From Allomuricauda sp. TY007 (GTDB lineage: Bacteria; Bacteroidota; Bacteroidia; Flavobacteriales; Flavobacteriaceae), in NCBI RefSeq assembly GCF_010468565.1, contig NZ_WUEG01000002.1, forward strand, positions 62,001 through 126,000: 64,000 nucleotides of DNA. The letters run 5' to 3'. Below, piece by piece: positions 8,996 through 17,757 of the stretch. The first letter of the stretch is position 1; each line of letters starts with the position of its first letter. The notes under the pieces are model-generated. The model was given only the letters and a program-made list of their open reading frames with translations, was not told where the DNA came from and did not search any database. Position numbers and translations under genes: made by a program.

Positions 8996-11383
8996 GTGAA
9001 AAACTACAAAAAGATTCTTCTTGTTCTTGCAGGATTGCTTCTACTTGTAATTATTGGCATTGCTATATTTATTAACAGCCTTAAACCAGATTATGGTGGA
9101 GAAAAATCTTTGCCAGGCCTCTCCAATGAGGTAACAACTTATTTTGACCCCTACGGGATTCCCCATATTTATGCAGATAACGAAACAGATGCCCTTAGGG
9201 CATTGGGCTACGTACATGCCCAGGATAGATTATGGCAAATGGAACTGTTGCGAAGGGTGGCCAAAGGACGACTTTCCGAAGTTTTTGGTGAGGACATGAT
9301 CAAAACCGACAAGTTTTTCTTGTCTTTGGGTATCGCCGACCATACTAAAGAAACAATAGCAGCATTGGACATGCAAAGCGAGACCATTGTGCTTTCCCAA
9401 GCTTATTTGGATGGCATTAATGAGTTTATAAAAAATGGGCCAACACCTATCGAGTTCTATTTGACAGGGATTGAAAAAGAGCCATTCACCATTGAAGATG
9501 TCTACAATGCCGTTGGATATATGGCGTTTAGTTTTGCCATGGCGCACAAAACGGACCCCTTATTGACAAGTATGCGCAATAAACTTGGTGAGGAGTATAT
9601 TAACAACTTGACCATAAGTTCGGATACTTCCACGATTTGGATTAAAAACTATGACGGAATCGAAACAGATACTTTGGGGACAAATATTACCGCAAGTGTA
9701 ACGGCAGCTTTGGATAAACTTCCCATTCCGCAGTTTGAAGGGAGCAATAGCTGGGTGGTAGCCCCACAAAAGACCAAAAATAGTAAAGTGATTTTGGCCA
9801 ACGACCCGCATATAGGTTTCGCCCAACCCTCAGTTTGGTACGAGGCCCATGTAAGTACCCCGACCTATGAAAAATATGGGTATCATTTAGCAGGGGTTCC
9901 CTTTCCGCTGTTGGGTCATGATAGAAAGCTGGCTTATGGCCTCACCATGTTCGAGAATGATGATATTGATTTTTATTACGAAGAAACCCATCCATCCGAC
10001 AGTACTAAATACAAAACCGTTGATGGTTGGAAGGATTATGAATTTATCCATAAAACCATCAAAGTAAAGGACGGGGATGATGTGGGCTTTAGCTATAAGA
10101 AAACACGTCATGGTCCAGTCTTGAACAATATTGCAGATCAAATTTCGGGCGAGCGACCCATCTCCATGTCTTGGATGTACACCAAACCAAAGAATATGGT
10201 GATGCACGCTTTGTACGGATTAAGCCACGCCGCCGATATAGAAGAGTTTAAAAGTGCCTTGCCAAACATTCATGCACCAGGACTTAATGTAATGTATGGT
10301 GATGCCGAGGGCAATGTAGCCTGGTGGGCTACGGCAAAACTTTACGAAATGCCCGATAGCTTATCCACCAAGTTTATTTTGGATGGAACCACAGGGAAAG
10401 AGGAGCCGCTACGTTATTTGGACTTTTCAGAAAATCCCAGGGCCGAAAACCCACCTTGGAATTATGTGTATTCTGCCAACAATCAACCAGATTCCATTGC
10501 AGGAATGTTGTATCCTGGCTATTATTTGCCCGAGAACCGTGCCAAGCGAATAGTTCAACTACTCGATGCAAAAGACGATTGGGACAAGGAGTCCATTTCA
10601 AAAATGATGCTGGATGTTACCTCGCCGGTAAATACCGAATTGGTTACAGAATTGATAAAACTGTTGGATGTAACCCATTTAAACACCGAACAGCTGGTAA
10701 TGGTAGATTCTTTAAAGAATTGGAACGGAAAATACGCTTTAACGAGTACTAGTCCAACACTTTACCATAGAGCACTTTATTATATGGTAAAGAATACCAT
10801 GGAGGATGAGCTTGGACCAGAAATGTTCAAACAGTTTTTGAAAACTCATTTGTTCAAAAGACAGATTGCTTGGGGAGCCAAAATGGAAAATGGGAAATGG
10901 TGGGACAACATAAACACAAAGGAGATTACTGAAACAAGACAGGACATAATCATTAAATCCTTTGCCGATGCTTGGAGTTCCCTTGTTAAGGACTTTGGCC
11001 CCGACCCTAGCCAGTGGACTTGGGATAAAGTACACACTCTGGAGCACCAACACCCGTTTGGGCAAGTAGCGTCGCTCCGTAAATATTTTAATGTAGGCCC
11101 GTTCCCGGTTACAGGAACTCGTGAGGTCATCAACAACCTATCGTTCCCTTATGACAGTACAGGGTTGTACAAAGTAAGTTCTGGTCCGTCCACAAGACGT
11201 GTAATTGATTTTTCGGATGTGGAGAACAGTATTAGCATATTGCCAACGGGGCAATCTGGAAACCCTTTTAGCAAACACTATGATGATCAAGCCGAAATGT
11301 ACGTAAACGGCGAGTTTCGTAAAATGATGATGAACAAGCAGGAAATAGAGGAGACCGCCGAATCCATTTTAATCTTCCGTTAA
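8996..11383 (+). CDS. Penicillin acylase family protein (peptidase S45)
   Basis: This is an N-terminal nucleophile hydrolase of 795 residues that cleaves amide bonds, with beta-lactam acyl chains, N-acyl-homoserine lactones or other amides as possible substrates. An N-terminal TM or signal anchor is followed by the alpha-subunit motif DPYGIPHIYADNETDALRALG. The autocatalytic site is at FEG/SNSW, giving Ser250 as the mature beta-subunit nucleophile, followed by ILANDPHIGF. It is presumably periplasmic. The start is GTG at 8996, directly before the lysine-rich signal region. Its last 11 codons are repeated, with synonymous changes, 1397 bp downstream (see the direct repeat at 11350-11559). Confidence 0.9.
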   Translation: MKNYKKILLVLAGLLLLVIIGIAIFINSLKPDYGGEKSLPGLSNEVTTYFDPYGIPHIYADNETDALRALGYVHAQDRLWQMELLRRVAKGRLSEVFGEDMIKTDKFFLSLGIADHTKETIAALDMQSETIVLSQAYLDGINEFIKNGPTPIEFYLTGIEKEPFTIEDVYNAVGYMAFSFAMAHKTDPLLTSMRNKLGEEYINNLTISSDTSTIWIKNYDGIETDTLGTNITASVTAALDKLPIPQFEGSNSWVVAPQKTKNSKVILANDPHIGFAQPSVWYEAHVSTPTYEKYGYHLAGVPFPLLGHDRKLAYGLTMFENDDIDFYYEETHPSDSTKYKTVDGWKDYEFIHKTIKVKDGDDVGFSYKKTRHGPVLNNIADQISGERPISMSWMYTKPKNMVMHALYGLSHAADIEEFKSALPNIHAPGLNVMYGDAEGNVAWWATAKLYEMPDSLSTKFILDGTTGKEEPLRYLDFSENPRAENPPWNYVYSANNQPDSIAGMLYPGYYLPENRAKRIVQLLDAKDDWDKESISKMMLDVTSPVNTELVTELIKLLDVTHLNTEQLVMVDSLKNWNGKYALTSTSPTLYHRALYYMVKNTMEDELGPEMFKQFLKTHLFKRQIAWGAKMENGKWWDNINTKEITETRQDIIIKSFADAWSSLVKDFGPDPSQWTWDKVHTLEHQHPFGQVASLRKYFNVGPFPVTGTREVINNLSFPYDSTGLYKVSSGPSTRRVIDFSDVENSISILPTGQSGNPFSKHYDDQAEMYVNGEFRKMMMNKQEIEETAESILIFR

Positions 11384-11559
11384 TTCAGAAGGGGCATTCG
11401 TCAATTCAAATTGGGGTATTCGTCAAAAGGGGGTTCTTTTTGAAGCGGGATTGGCTATTTTTCAGTCTTTTTTCAACTAGAGAAATTCCATCATGCTCAT
11501 AAAAGTTTACGGAAGTGCCATTTTTGGCATTGAGGCCACTACCATTGTCGTGGAGGTCA
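11350..11559 (+). repeat. Left copy of 210-bp direct repeat (acylase 3' end to comM 5' end)
   Basis: The 210 nt pair without indels with 12747-12956 and differ at roughly ten positions by eye. This copy covers the last codons of the acylase gene, the spacer, and a dead duplicate of the first 22-23 codons of comM (ATG at 11493). The duplicate then runs into unrelated sequence. The insert gene lies between the copies. Confidence 0.93.
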
Positions 11560-11590
11560 TCACTAATTCGATAAATTGTATTTTTGGAGT

Positions 11591-12580
11591 TTAATTAACT
11601 AATATGGTATTTTGTAAATTAAATATTGCCATGTAATTTTCGTAGTAATAAAGCCCTGCGGAATTATCAATTACATTATCTCTCATTTTGGCTCTTTCAA
11701 CTGGTGTAACTCTCGAAATTATTGAAGTATATTCAAAACTTTTACCGCTCCAGTCCGTATTATTAGACCCAGTCAGAGAAGCGCTCCCTGTTTTTCTTGG
11801 TGACGACAAATATCTCTTATGATTTTTCCAATTTATCATTTGAAAAGTCGAACCGTTATTTGAATAAGCCCAAATACTTAATTTAATGTCATCTTTAAAG
11901 TCATTTACATCAAATTTAGCTATTGAATAAGTAGCGATGTTTGATGTTAAACTAGAGAGCCTAACTTCGAAAGCCATATTGCTGCCATTTCCATTTACTA
12001 GAGGCTCTAGATTTATTGATTCTTTAAGTAGACTGTCTTGAAAAGAAGAACAAGTTATATACAAATTTATGTTGTGCATTGGGTATTTACCCATAACAGT
12101 GCATAACAGCTCTAAAGATTGAGTTCTCCACCTTTTGACCAAAAATAGCTTTATATAGCTATCTCCCCCTGTAAGATTATTTTGAATTTCTTTTGATTCA
12201 GAGACAATCGAAGTCAATTGATTAACTTGTTCGTTTATTGAGTTCCTGACAATTCCAATAGAACTATCGACCTTAACTAAATTTTGAGCTGATGAATCTA
12301 TTTTGTTTAGTGCATTACCAAGGTTTAAAATTATTTGAGAAGCCCTGATACTATCCTGTACTATTTGTGCATCTCTTCTTTCTTCTTCAATTTTATTTTT
12401 GTTTTCATCATTAATTTCATCCCATACGGTAAGGAGTAATAATAGGAGAGAGCTAATTATTATTATTGGTTTTTTTAATTTTTGCCAATTCTTGTTCTTT
12501 CGTTTTTTACGGAAATCCCAAACTTCAACAACAGTAATGCCAACTGCAATAAATGAAATAATGATTTTTAACCAAGGCAT
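11591..12580 (-). CDS. Hypothetical two-TM coiled-coil protein on an inserted segment
   Basis: I do not recognise this family. The 329 residues start with a hydrophobic segment (IIISFIAVGITVVEVW), then a basic stretch RKKRKNKNWQKLKK and a second TM helix (PIIIISSLLLLLLTVW). A long charged, helical region of about residues 60-140 rich in E/K/D/Q follows, probably a coiled coil. The C-terminal half is soluble and predicted beta-rich. The gene is AT-rich compared with comM and the acylase, and it is the only gene on a 1.2 kb insert bounded by the 210-bp direct repeat. This suggests recent acquisition. A membrane-anchored sensor or defence-type role is possible but unsupported. Confidence 0.7.
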   Translation of the reverse strand: MPWLKIIISFIAVGITVVEVWDFRKKRKNKNWQKLKKPIIIISSLLLLLLTVWDEINDENKNKIEEERRDAQIVQDSIRASQIILNLGNALNKIDSSAQNLVKVDSSIGIVRNSINEQVNQLTSIVSESKEIQNNLTGGDSYIKLFLVKRWRTQSLELLCTVMGKYPMHNINLYITCSSFQDSLLKESINLEPLVNGNGSNMAFEVRLSSLTSNIATYSIAKFDVNDFKDDIKLSIWAYSNNGSTFQMINWKNHKRYLSSPRKTGSASLTGSNNTDWSGKSFEYTSIISRVTPVERAKMRDNVIDNSAGLYYYENYMAIFNLQNTILVN

Positions 12581-12746
12581 TTGTTGTCAATTAATTAGAA
12601 TAATGCTTAATCAAAAATACCAAAATAGGATAGGGTTAACCAATTGTGTTACTATTAGTTATTAACTCTGTTCTCAACTTTTCCATGGTTGACAAGTCGA
12701 GAAATCTATGCTTCTTACAAAACTGAGTTATCTATTTAAATTAATA

Positions 12747-12956
12747 GGAAACTGCTGAGTCCATTTTAATCTTCCGTTAATTCAGAAAGGGCATTCGTCA
12801 ATTCAAATTGGGGTATTCGTCAAAAGGAGGTTCTTTTTGGAGAGAGATTGGCTATTTTTCAGTCTTTTTTCAACTAGAGAAATTCCATCATGCTCATAAA
12901 AGTTTACGGAAGTGCCGTTTTTGGCATTGAGGCCACTACCATTGTCGTGGAGGTCA
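12747..12956 (+). repeat. Right copy of 210-bp direct repeat (functional comM 5' end)
   Basis: This is the partner of 11350-11559. Its left part still reads as the acylase C-terminus (E-T-A-E-S-I-L-I-F-R-stop) but with third-position changes (acc to act, gcc to gct, gaa to gag). Its right part is the true start of comM. Synonymous divergence implies that one copy came from a related strain's allele rather than from a fresh duplication. Confidence 0.93.
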
Positions 12957-14425
12957 ATATAGATAAAGGTATAGGATACCACTTGGTAGGATTGCCAGAT
13001 AATGCCATAAAGGAAAGTAACTACCGGATTGCGGCTGCCCTCCAAAACAATGGATATAGAATTCCCGGCAAAAAAATCACCATCAACATGGCTCCTGCCG
13101 ATTTAAGAAAGGAAGGGTCCGCCTATGATTTGACCTTGGCCATTGGCATTTTGGCAGCATCGGACCAGATTCGCTCAAATAACATCGAAAACTATTTGAT
13201 TATGGGAGAGCTTTCTTTGGACGGAAGCCTACAACCCATAAAAGGTGCTTTGCCCATTGCCATAAAAGCCAAGGAAGAGGGGTTTGAAGCATTTATTTTA
13301 CCCAAAGAAAATGCGAACGAAGCTGCTGTTGTAGATGGACTAAAAGTATATGGCGTTGAAAATATTAAAGAGGTCATTGATTTTTTTGATACCAATGTTC
13401 CTTTGGAACAGACCCATGTGGATACCCGAAGGGAATTTTACGAGCACTTGCATCTTCCAGAGTTTGATTTTGCCGATGTAAAAGGACAAGAAAGCATAAA
13501 GCGATGTATGGAAATTGCCGCTGCAGGTGGGCACAATATTATTTTGATCGGTCCGCCTGGGGCAGGAAAAACAATGTTGGCGAAGCGATTACCCTCCATT
13601 TTGCCTCCGATGACGCTTCACGAAGCTTTGGAAACCACTAAAATACATAGTGTTGTGGGGAAAGTTAAAAATAGGGGGTTGATGAGTCAACGTCCTTTTA
13701 GAAATCCGCACCATACAATTAGTTCCGCAGCCTTGGTCGGAGGCGGGAGTTATCCGCAGCCTGGTGAAATTTCGTTGTCCCATAACGGCGTACTTTTCTT
13801 GGATGAACTACCGGAATTTGAGCGCCGTGTACTGGAAGTGATGCGACAGCCCATGGAAGATAGGGAAGTGACCATTGCCCGTGCACAGTTTACGGTAACC
13901 TATCCCAGTAGTTTTATGTTGGTTGCAAGTATGAATCCGAGTCCCGGAGGGTATTTTAACGATCCTGATGCGCCCGTCACTTCCTCTCCCGCAGAAATGC
14001 AACGTTATTTGGGGAAAATATCAGGTCCGTTGTTGGATAGAATAGACATCCATATTGAAGTAACCCCTGTTCCTTTTGACAAATTGTCCGAAGAGCGAAA
14101 AGGGGAGAGTAGTGTTGTAATAAGAAAAAGGGTGGAAGCTGCACGTGAGATCCAAACCCAAAGATTTCAAGAAGTTGATGGAATACATTACAACGCCCAA
14201 ATGGGCACGAAACACATTAGAAAGTTCTGTAAGTTGAATGAGTCTTCCAAAAACCTTTTAAAAGATGCCATGCAGCGTTTAAACCTTTCTGCTAGGGCTT
14301 ACGACCGCATTTTGAAGGTATCCCGCACCATAGCCGATTTGGAACAGTCCGAAGATGTAGTGGAAAATCATATTTCTGAAGCTATTCAATACCGAAGTTT
14401 GGACAGGGAAGGTTGGTTGGGTTGA
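12890..14425 (+). CDS. comM: YifB family Mg-chelatase-like AAA ATPase (ComM)
   Basis: ComM is a hexameric helicase that drives branch migration during natural transformation. The 511 residues have the N-terminal ChlI/Lon-like domain (residues 1-170). The AAA core has Walker A GPPGAGKTMLAKR and Walker B LFLDELPEF, and a C-terminal Mg-chelatase domain ends at SLDREGWLG. The protein looks intact. The 5' end including the upstream spacer is duplicated at 11350-11559. In Acinetobacter comM is a known island insertion hotspot, but here the insert lies upstream and the gene stays whole. Confidence 0.93.
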   Translation: MLIKVYGSAVFGIEATTIVVEVNIDKGIGYHLVGLPDNAIKESNYRIAAALQNNGYRIPGKKITINMAPADLRKEGSAYDLTLAIGILAASDQIRSNNIENYLIMGELSLDGSLQPIKGALPIAIKAKEEGFEAFILPKENANEAAVVDGLKVYGVENIKEVIDFFDTNVPLEQTHVDTRREFYEHLHLPEFDFADVKGQESIKRCMEIAAAGGHNIILIGPPGAGKTMLAKRLPSILPPMTLHEALETTKIHSVVGKVKNRGLMSQRPFRNPHHTISSAALVGGGSYPQPGEISLSHNGVLFLDELPEFERRVLEVMRQPMEDREVTIARAQFTVTYPSSFMLVASMNPSPGGYFNDPDAPVTSSPAEMQRYLGKISGPLLDRIDIHIEVTPVPFDKLSEERKGESSVVIRKRVEAAREIQTQRFQEVDGIHYNAQMGTKHIRKFCKLNESSKNLLKDAMQRLNLSARAYDRILKVSRTIADLEQSEDVVENHISEAIQYRSLDREGWLG

Positions 14426-14576
14426 TTGGAACAAACCACATCAAAAGAAAATCGTATTGGATAAAATATAGTTTAAAGAGCTGTTCTTCAACAAATTCGC
14501 AATAGCACAACCTTAATTGGAAAGATACTCAAGGAAATAGTTAAATGTTGATTAAACGTCTGTTTTTAAATGTCTT

Positions 14577-15026
14577 ATGCCTTATTTTTGCGCGATTTTA
14601 GAAAATTCAGAGAATATGCAATGTGTGGAATTGAACCCAGTAGGGAACTTTGACCCTTGGGAGCAAGAAAGGATTGATGAGTTGCTACATCAAGAAATTA
14701 AGGAATCGTTGAGCAATAGATTGGTTTTTGAAGACGAGAGCATAAAATTATGGGATTTGCACCTGGCTCCTGGGAATCGACTTTCTTTTAGAAGACACAA
14801 TACCAATTATGGTTGGGTATGTACCACCGGAGGTTTGGTGATCACCCGTTACGGCAACGGAAAAATAGATATGATCAAATTAAACCCCGGCGATACCGAT
14901 TTCTTTGAAAATAGGGGCAAAGACTACATCAACGACTTGGAGAACATTGGAGAGCATACCATAGTCATCAATATTTTGGAATACAAGCAAACCAAAAGGG
15001 CGGACAGTATGCAGTTCTGCAATTAA
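14577..15026 (+). CDS. Small cupin-like hypothetical protein
   Basis: This is a 149-residue soluble protein without a named function. The central part reads SIKLWDLHLAPGNRLSFRRH, WVCTTGGLVITRYGNGKI and LNPGDTDFFENRG, the alternating beta pattern of a single cupin barrel. Residue spacing gives only a weak metal-site match. Translation could also begin at the internal ATG at 14616 (MQCVELNPVG), which keeps the whole barrel. The gene is convergent with the next gene and their 3' ends overlap by 4 bp. Confidence 0.6.
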   Translation: MPYFCAILENSENMQCVELNPVGNFDPWEQERIDELLHQEIKESLSNRLVFEDESIKLWDLHLAPGNRLSFRRHNTNYGWVCTTGGLVITRYGNGKIDMIKLNPGDTDFFENRGKDYINDLENIGEHTIVINILEYKQTKRADSMQFCN

Positions 15027-15466
15027 ATCGCCTTAATATTAGCCTTTAAGCCTGCAATAATGCCCAAAATGTTTTCTACGGTTTCATCCAAGTAGTATTT
15101 AATGGCCAAATGCGGAATTCTTATGGTGGTAAACCCATTCTTAAAAGAATGCATGGCATCTTCCAGATCGTTTATTGCCTGTTCGTGGGTTATCATATTG
15201 TAATTCTTGTCAATCTCAATGTTGAGTTTAACACGGGAAATCGCAATATCAACTGATCTTTTACCGTCCCACCACTCCAGCATAGGGTGAACTCCGGCGT
15301 CTTTTAAGGCGTAAAACAAATGTATGGCGTCAATTGGGGTGTCATTGTCGAGTATTACTTTTTTGATCAGTTTTGTATGTCGTTCGCAAAGCGCTACACC
15401 TAAAGATTCATTAGAAGCTTTAAACTGTTGGGGGTTAATGTCTTTGCCGCAATCCTTACATGTCAT
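15023..15466 (-). CDS. DUF559/PDDEXK-like small protein with zinc-ribbon start
   Basis: The 147 residues begin with MTCKDCGKDINPQQF, a CxxC half-ribbon, with a later CERH that could complete the site. The C-terminal part has an acidic-strand pattern: SVDIAISRVKLNIEID, then ITHEQAINDLEDAMHSFKNGFTTIRIPH. This is the order seen in Vsr/DUF559 endonuclease-like folds (D...E-x-D...H...Q...D...GF-x-x-x-R). That similarity is my reading of the motif order and not a confirmed match. The gene is monocistronic on the minus strand. Confidence 0.6.
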   Translation of the reverse strand: MTCKDCGKDINPQQFKASNESLGVALCERHTKLIKKVILDNDTPIDAIHLFYALKDAGVHPMLEWWDGKRSVDIAISRVKLNIEIDKNYNMITHEQAINDLEDAMHSFKNGFTTIRIPHLAIKYYLDETVENILGIIAGLKANIKAI

Positions 15467-15566
15467 AAGTTTTAGTCAAGTTTAAGTCTAAGTATGATTT
15501 GGTGTTATTATAACTTTGAGATTTTTGAAATAGTATAAAAATTCGATGTACGGCAATCCACTTTTA

Positions 15567-15604
15567 GATGAAATACACTTTTTTGGATGAAATGCATATT
15601 TTGT
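15567..15604 (+). promoter_or_regulatory. Tandem 19-bp direct repeat upstream of the NRAMP/pxp operon
   Basis: GATGAAATACACTTTTTTG (15567-15585) is followed directly by GATGAAATGCATATTTTGT. Two near-copies in head-to-tail order at about two helical turns, 43 nt before the first gene, look like an activator or repressor binding site. No regulator gene is adjacent. Confidence 0.45.
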
Positions 15605-15647
15605 CCAGATATCCTGTTAATTTAATCGCTCCTAAACCAAAGAACCA

Positions 15648-16844
15648 ATGTTTAAAAAAATAGGGCCGGGTGTGCTGGTCGCAGCCGCTTTTGTGGGCCC
15701 GGGAACCATAACCATGTGCACCTTGGCCGGAGCACGCTTTGGCTACGCTTTAATTTGGGCATTATTGGTGTCCATTATCGCAACCATTGTATTGCAGGGC
15801 ATGGCCGGTAGAATCGGTCTGGTGACCCAAAACGGTCTCGTGGATGTGGTTAGAACCGAACTTAAAACACCATGGATCCGAAACTTTGTAATTGCAATAG
15901 TTTTGGGAGCTATTTTAGTGGGAAATGCAGCTTACGAAGCTGGTAATATTGGTGGTGCCACTCTTGGACTTGAACAGCTTTTGCCACAACAACAAGTAAA
16001 ACCCTTTTTGCCAGCGATCATAGGTATTGTTATATTTCTGTTGCTCTGGTTTAGCAGTTATAAGATTTTGGAAAAGATATTTGTTGGGTTGGTCGGTATT
16101 ATGGGATTGAGTTTTGTGATTTCTGCCATCATCACCCAGCCTTCCATCACAGGAATATTAAAAGGAATGTTTGTGCCACAATTGCCCGAAGGAAGTTTGC
16201 TAACGATTATTGCTTTGGTAGGCACTACAGTGGTTCCTTACAATCTCTTTTTGCACGCATCGTTGGTAAAGGAAAAATGGAATTCCAAAAACGATTTAAA
16301 GGCTGTTAATTGGGACACCATCATCTCCATTGGTTTGGGCGGAATGGTCTCCATAGCCATACTTATTACGGCTTCTGCGGCACCTATTTCGGATATTAAC
16401 CATGCATTGGACATGGCCAAGTCCTTGGAGCCCCTATTTGGAAAAATGGCGGTTTACTTTATGGCAACAGGACTATTGGCAGCAGGAATCACATCCGCCA
16501 TCACGGCACCTTTGGCTGCGGCCTATGTTGCAAGTAGCTGTTTTGATTGGCAGGGTGGCATGCAGAACAGAAAATTCAAAATGGTCTGGGCCATCGTGCT
16601 TTTATGTGGCGTGGTTTTCCTTTCTTTTGATATAAAACCCATCGAGGTGATTCAATTTGCCCAGGTCGCCAACGGAATATTGCTTCCCGTGATGGCCTTG
16701 TTGCTGTTATGGGTGGTGAACAAAAAATCCGTGATGGGAGAAAACAAGAACTCCTTGCTGCAAAATGTACTGGGAATTGCCATTGTGGTATTTGCTATAT
16801 TCCTTGGAGCAAAAAGTATATTTAAAGTCATGGGGCTTTTTTAA
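15648..16844 (+). CDS. Divergent NRAMP-fold transporter (YcsG type)
   Basis: This is an 11-TM protein of 398 residues with the NRAMP/LeuT-like fold, starting FKKIGPGVLVAAAFVGPGT. Classical Mn2+/Fe2+ NRAMP proteins have DPGN in TM1, while here residues 17-20 are GPGT. The TM6 MPHN motif is replaced by VPYN (196-199). The Asp, Asn and Met side chains that bind the metal are therefore all absent. NRAMP relatives next to ycsF/kipIA (pxpABC) genes are known from Bacillus (ycsG). By context this one probably imports 5-oxoproline or a related acid, or another ion. It heads the pxp operon, although a 169-bp spacer separates it from pxpA. Confidence 0.8.
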   Translation: MFKKIGPGVLVAAAFVGPGTITMCTLAGARFGYALIWALLVSIIATIVLQGMAGRIGLVTQNGLVDVVRTELKTPWIRNFVIAIVLGAILVGNAAYEAGNIGGATLGLEQLLPQQQVKPFLPAIIGIVIFLLLWFSSYKILEKIFVGLVGIMGLSFVISAIITQPSITGILKGMFVPQLPEGSLLTIIALVGTTVVPYNLFLHASLVKEKWNSKNDLKAVNWDTIISIGLGGMVSIAILITASAAPISDINHALDMAKSLEPLFGKMAVYFMATGLLAAGITSAITAPLAAAYVASSCFDWQGGMQNRKFKMVWAIVLLCGVVFLSFDIKPIEVIQFAQVANGILLPVMALLLLWVVNKKSVMGENKNSLLQNVLGIAIVVFAIFLGAKSIFKVMGLF

Positions 16845-17013
16845 TTCAGTAAGAAGAAAAAAAACTAAAGTTCAAGTAAAAAAGTATTCGTGGTGGTTCG
16901 TGAAATTTGTGTATACAGGCTGGCGGGCGTTCTGTGTGACACTTCGGGCATCGAATTTACGACCTTTAACGCAATAACAAAATAACCCAGTAACCCAATA
17001 ATCCAATAACTCA
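16845..17013. repeat. Octad-repeat spacer
   Basis: Between about 16968 and 17012 the spacer is a run of 8-bp units of the form caataacc (caataaca, aaataacc, cagtaacc, caataatc, caataact). It is preceded by cgtggtggttcgtgaaattt, another word shared with other spacers. The island ends right at the pxpA start codon. Confidence 0.65.
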
Positions 17014-17757
17014 ATGAAAACATGGCAAATAGATATTAATTGTGATGTAGGCGAAGGAGTTGGGAACGAAGCCGATATTTTCCCATATATAAGTTCCTGC
17101 AACATTGCTTGTGGAGGTCACGCAGGGAATCAAGAAACCATGTTGAAGGTTGCCTCTCTTGCCAAGAAGCATAATCTAAAAGTGGGTTCGCACCCATCAT
17201 ACCCCGATAAGGCCAATTTTGGTAGGGAAGTGATGGACATTTCAAACCAAGACCTAATACAAAGTATTAAAAAGCAATTGGCAGCTTTTGATGAGGTGTT
17301 GGAACAGGAACAAATCACATTGCACCACATCAAGGCACATGGCGCATTGTACAATCAAACCGCAAAGGATAAGAATTTGGCAAAATTATATTTGGAGGCC
17401 ATTATTGATTATAAGGACAAGGCCATTCTTTATGTTCCCTTTGGTTCGGTAATGGCGAAGATGGCAATGGAAAAGGGTTTTAAGGTTTGGTTTGAAGCGT
17501 TTGCGGACAGAAACTACAATTCCGATCTATCGCTCGTCTCCAGAAAAGATGAAAATGCACTAATTGAAGAACCCGAAGCGGTGTTGCAACATATTTTACC
17601 CATTATTAAAAAAGGTAAAGTTCTATTGGTTGATGGTGCATCCAAGGAAATCCAAGCCAATACTCTATGTATTCATGGCGATACGGTTTCTGCCTTAAAA
17701 ATATTAATGTATCTTTCAAAAGAATTAGCCAAGAATCAGGTGCAGACACAAAAATGA
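17014..17757 (+). CDS. pxpA: 5-oxoprolinase subunit PxpA (LamB/YcsF family)
   Basis: PxpA, with PxpB and PxpC, hydrolyses 5-oxo-L-proline to L-glutamate using ATP, which detoxifies and recycles pyroglutamate. The 247 residues are full length. The start IDINCDVGEGVGNEADIFPY, then SCNIACGGHAGN and GSHPSYPDKANFGR, match the conserved LamB/YcsF TIM-barrel motifs. HHIKAHGALYNQ and VDGASKEIQANTLCIHGD follow near the C-terminus. Its TGA overlaps the next ATG, so the operon is coupled. Confidence 0.95.
   Translation: MKTWQIDINCDVGEGVGNEADIFPYISSCNIACGGHAGNQETMLKVASLAKKHNLKVGSHPSYPDKANFGREVMDISNQDLIQSIKKQLAAFDEVLEQEQITLHHIKAHGALYNQTAKDKNLAKLYLEAIIDYKDKAILYVPFGSVMAKMAMEKGFKVWFEAFADRNYNSDLSLVSRKDENALIEEPEAVLQHILPIIKKGKVLLVDGASKEIQANTLCIHGDTVSALKILMYLSKELAKNQVQTQK

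Noticed and set aside
11350..12956. Insertion sequence with target-site duplication
   Set aside because: The duplicated flank is 210 bp and diverged, and there is no transposase or terminal inverted repeat.
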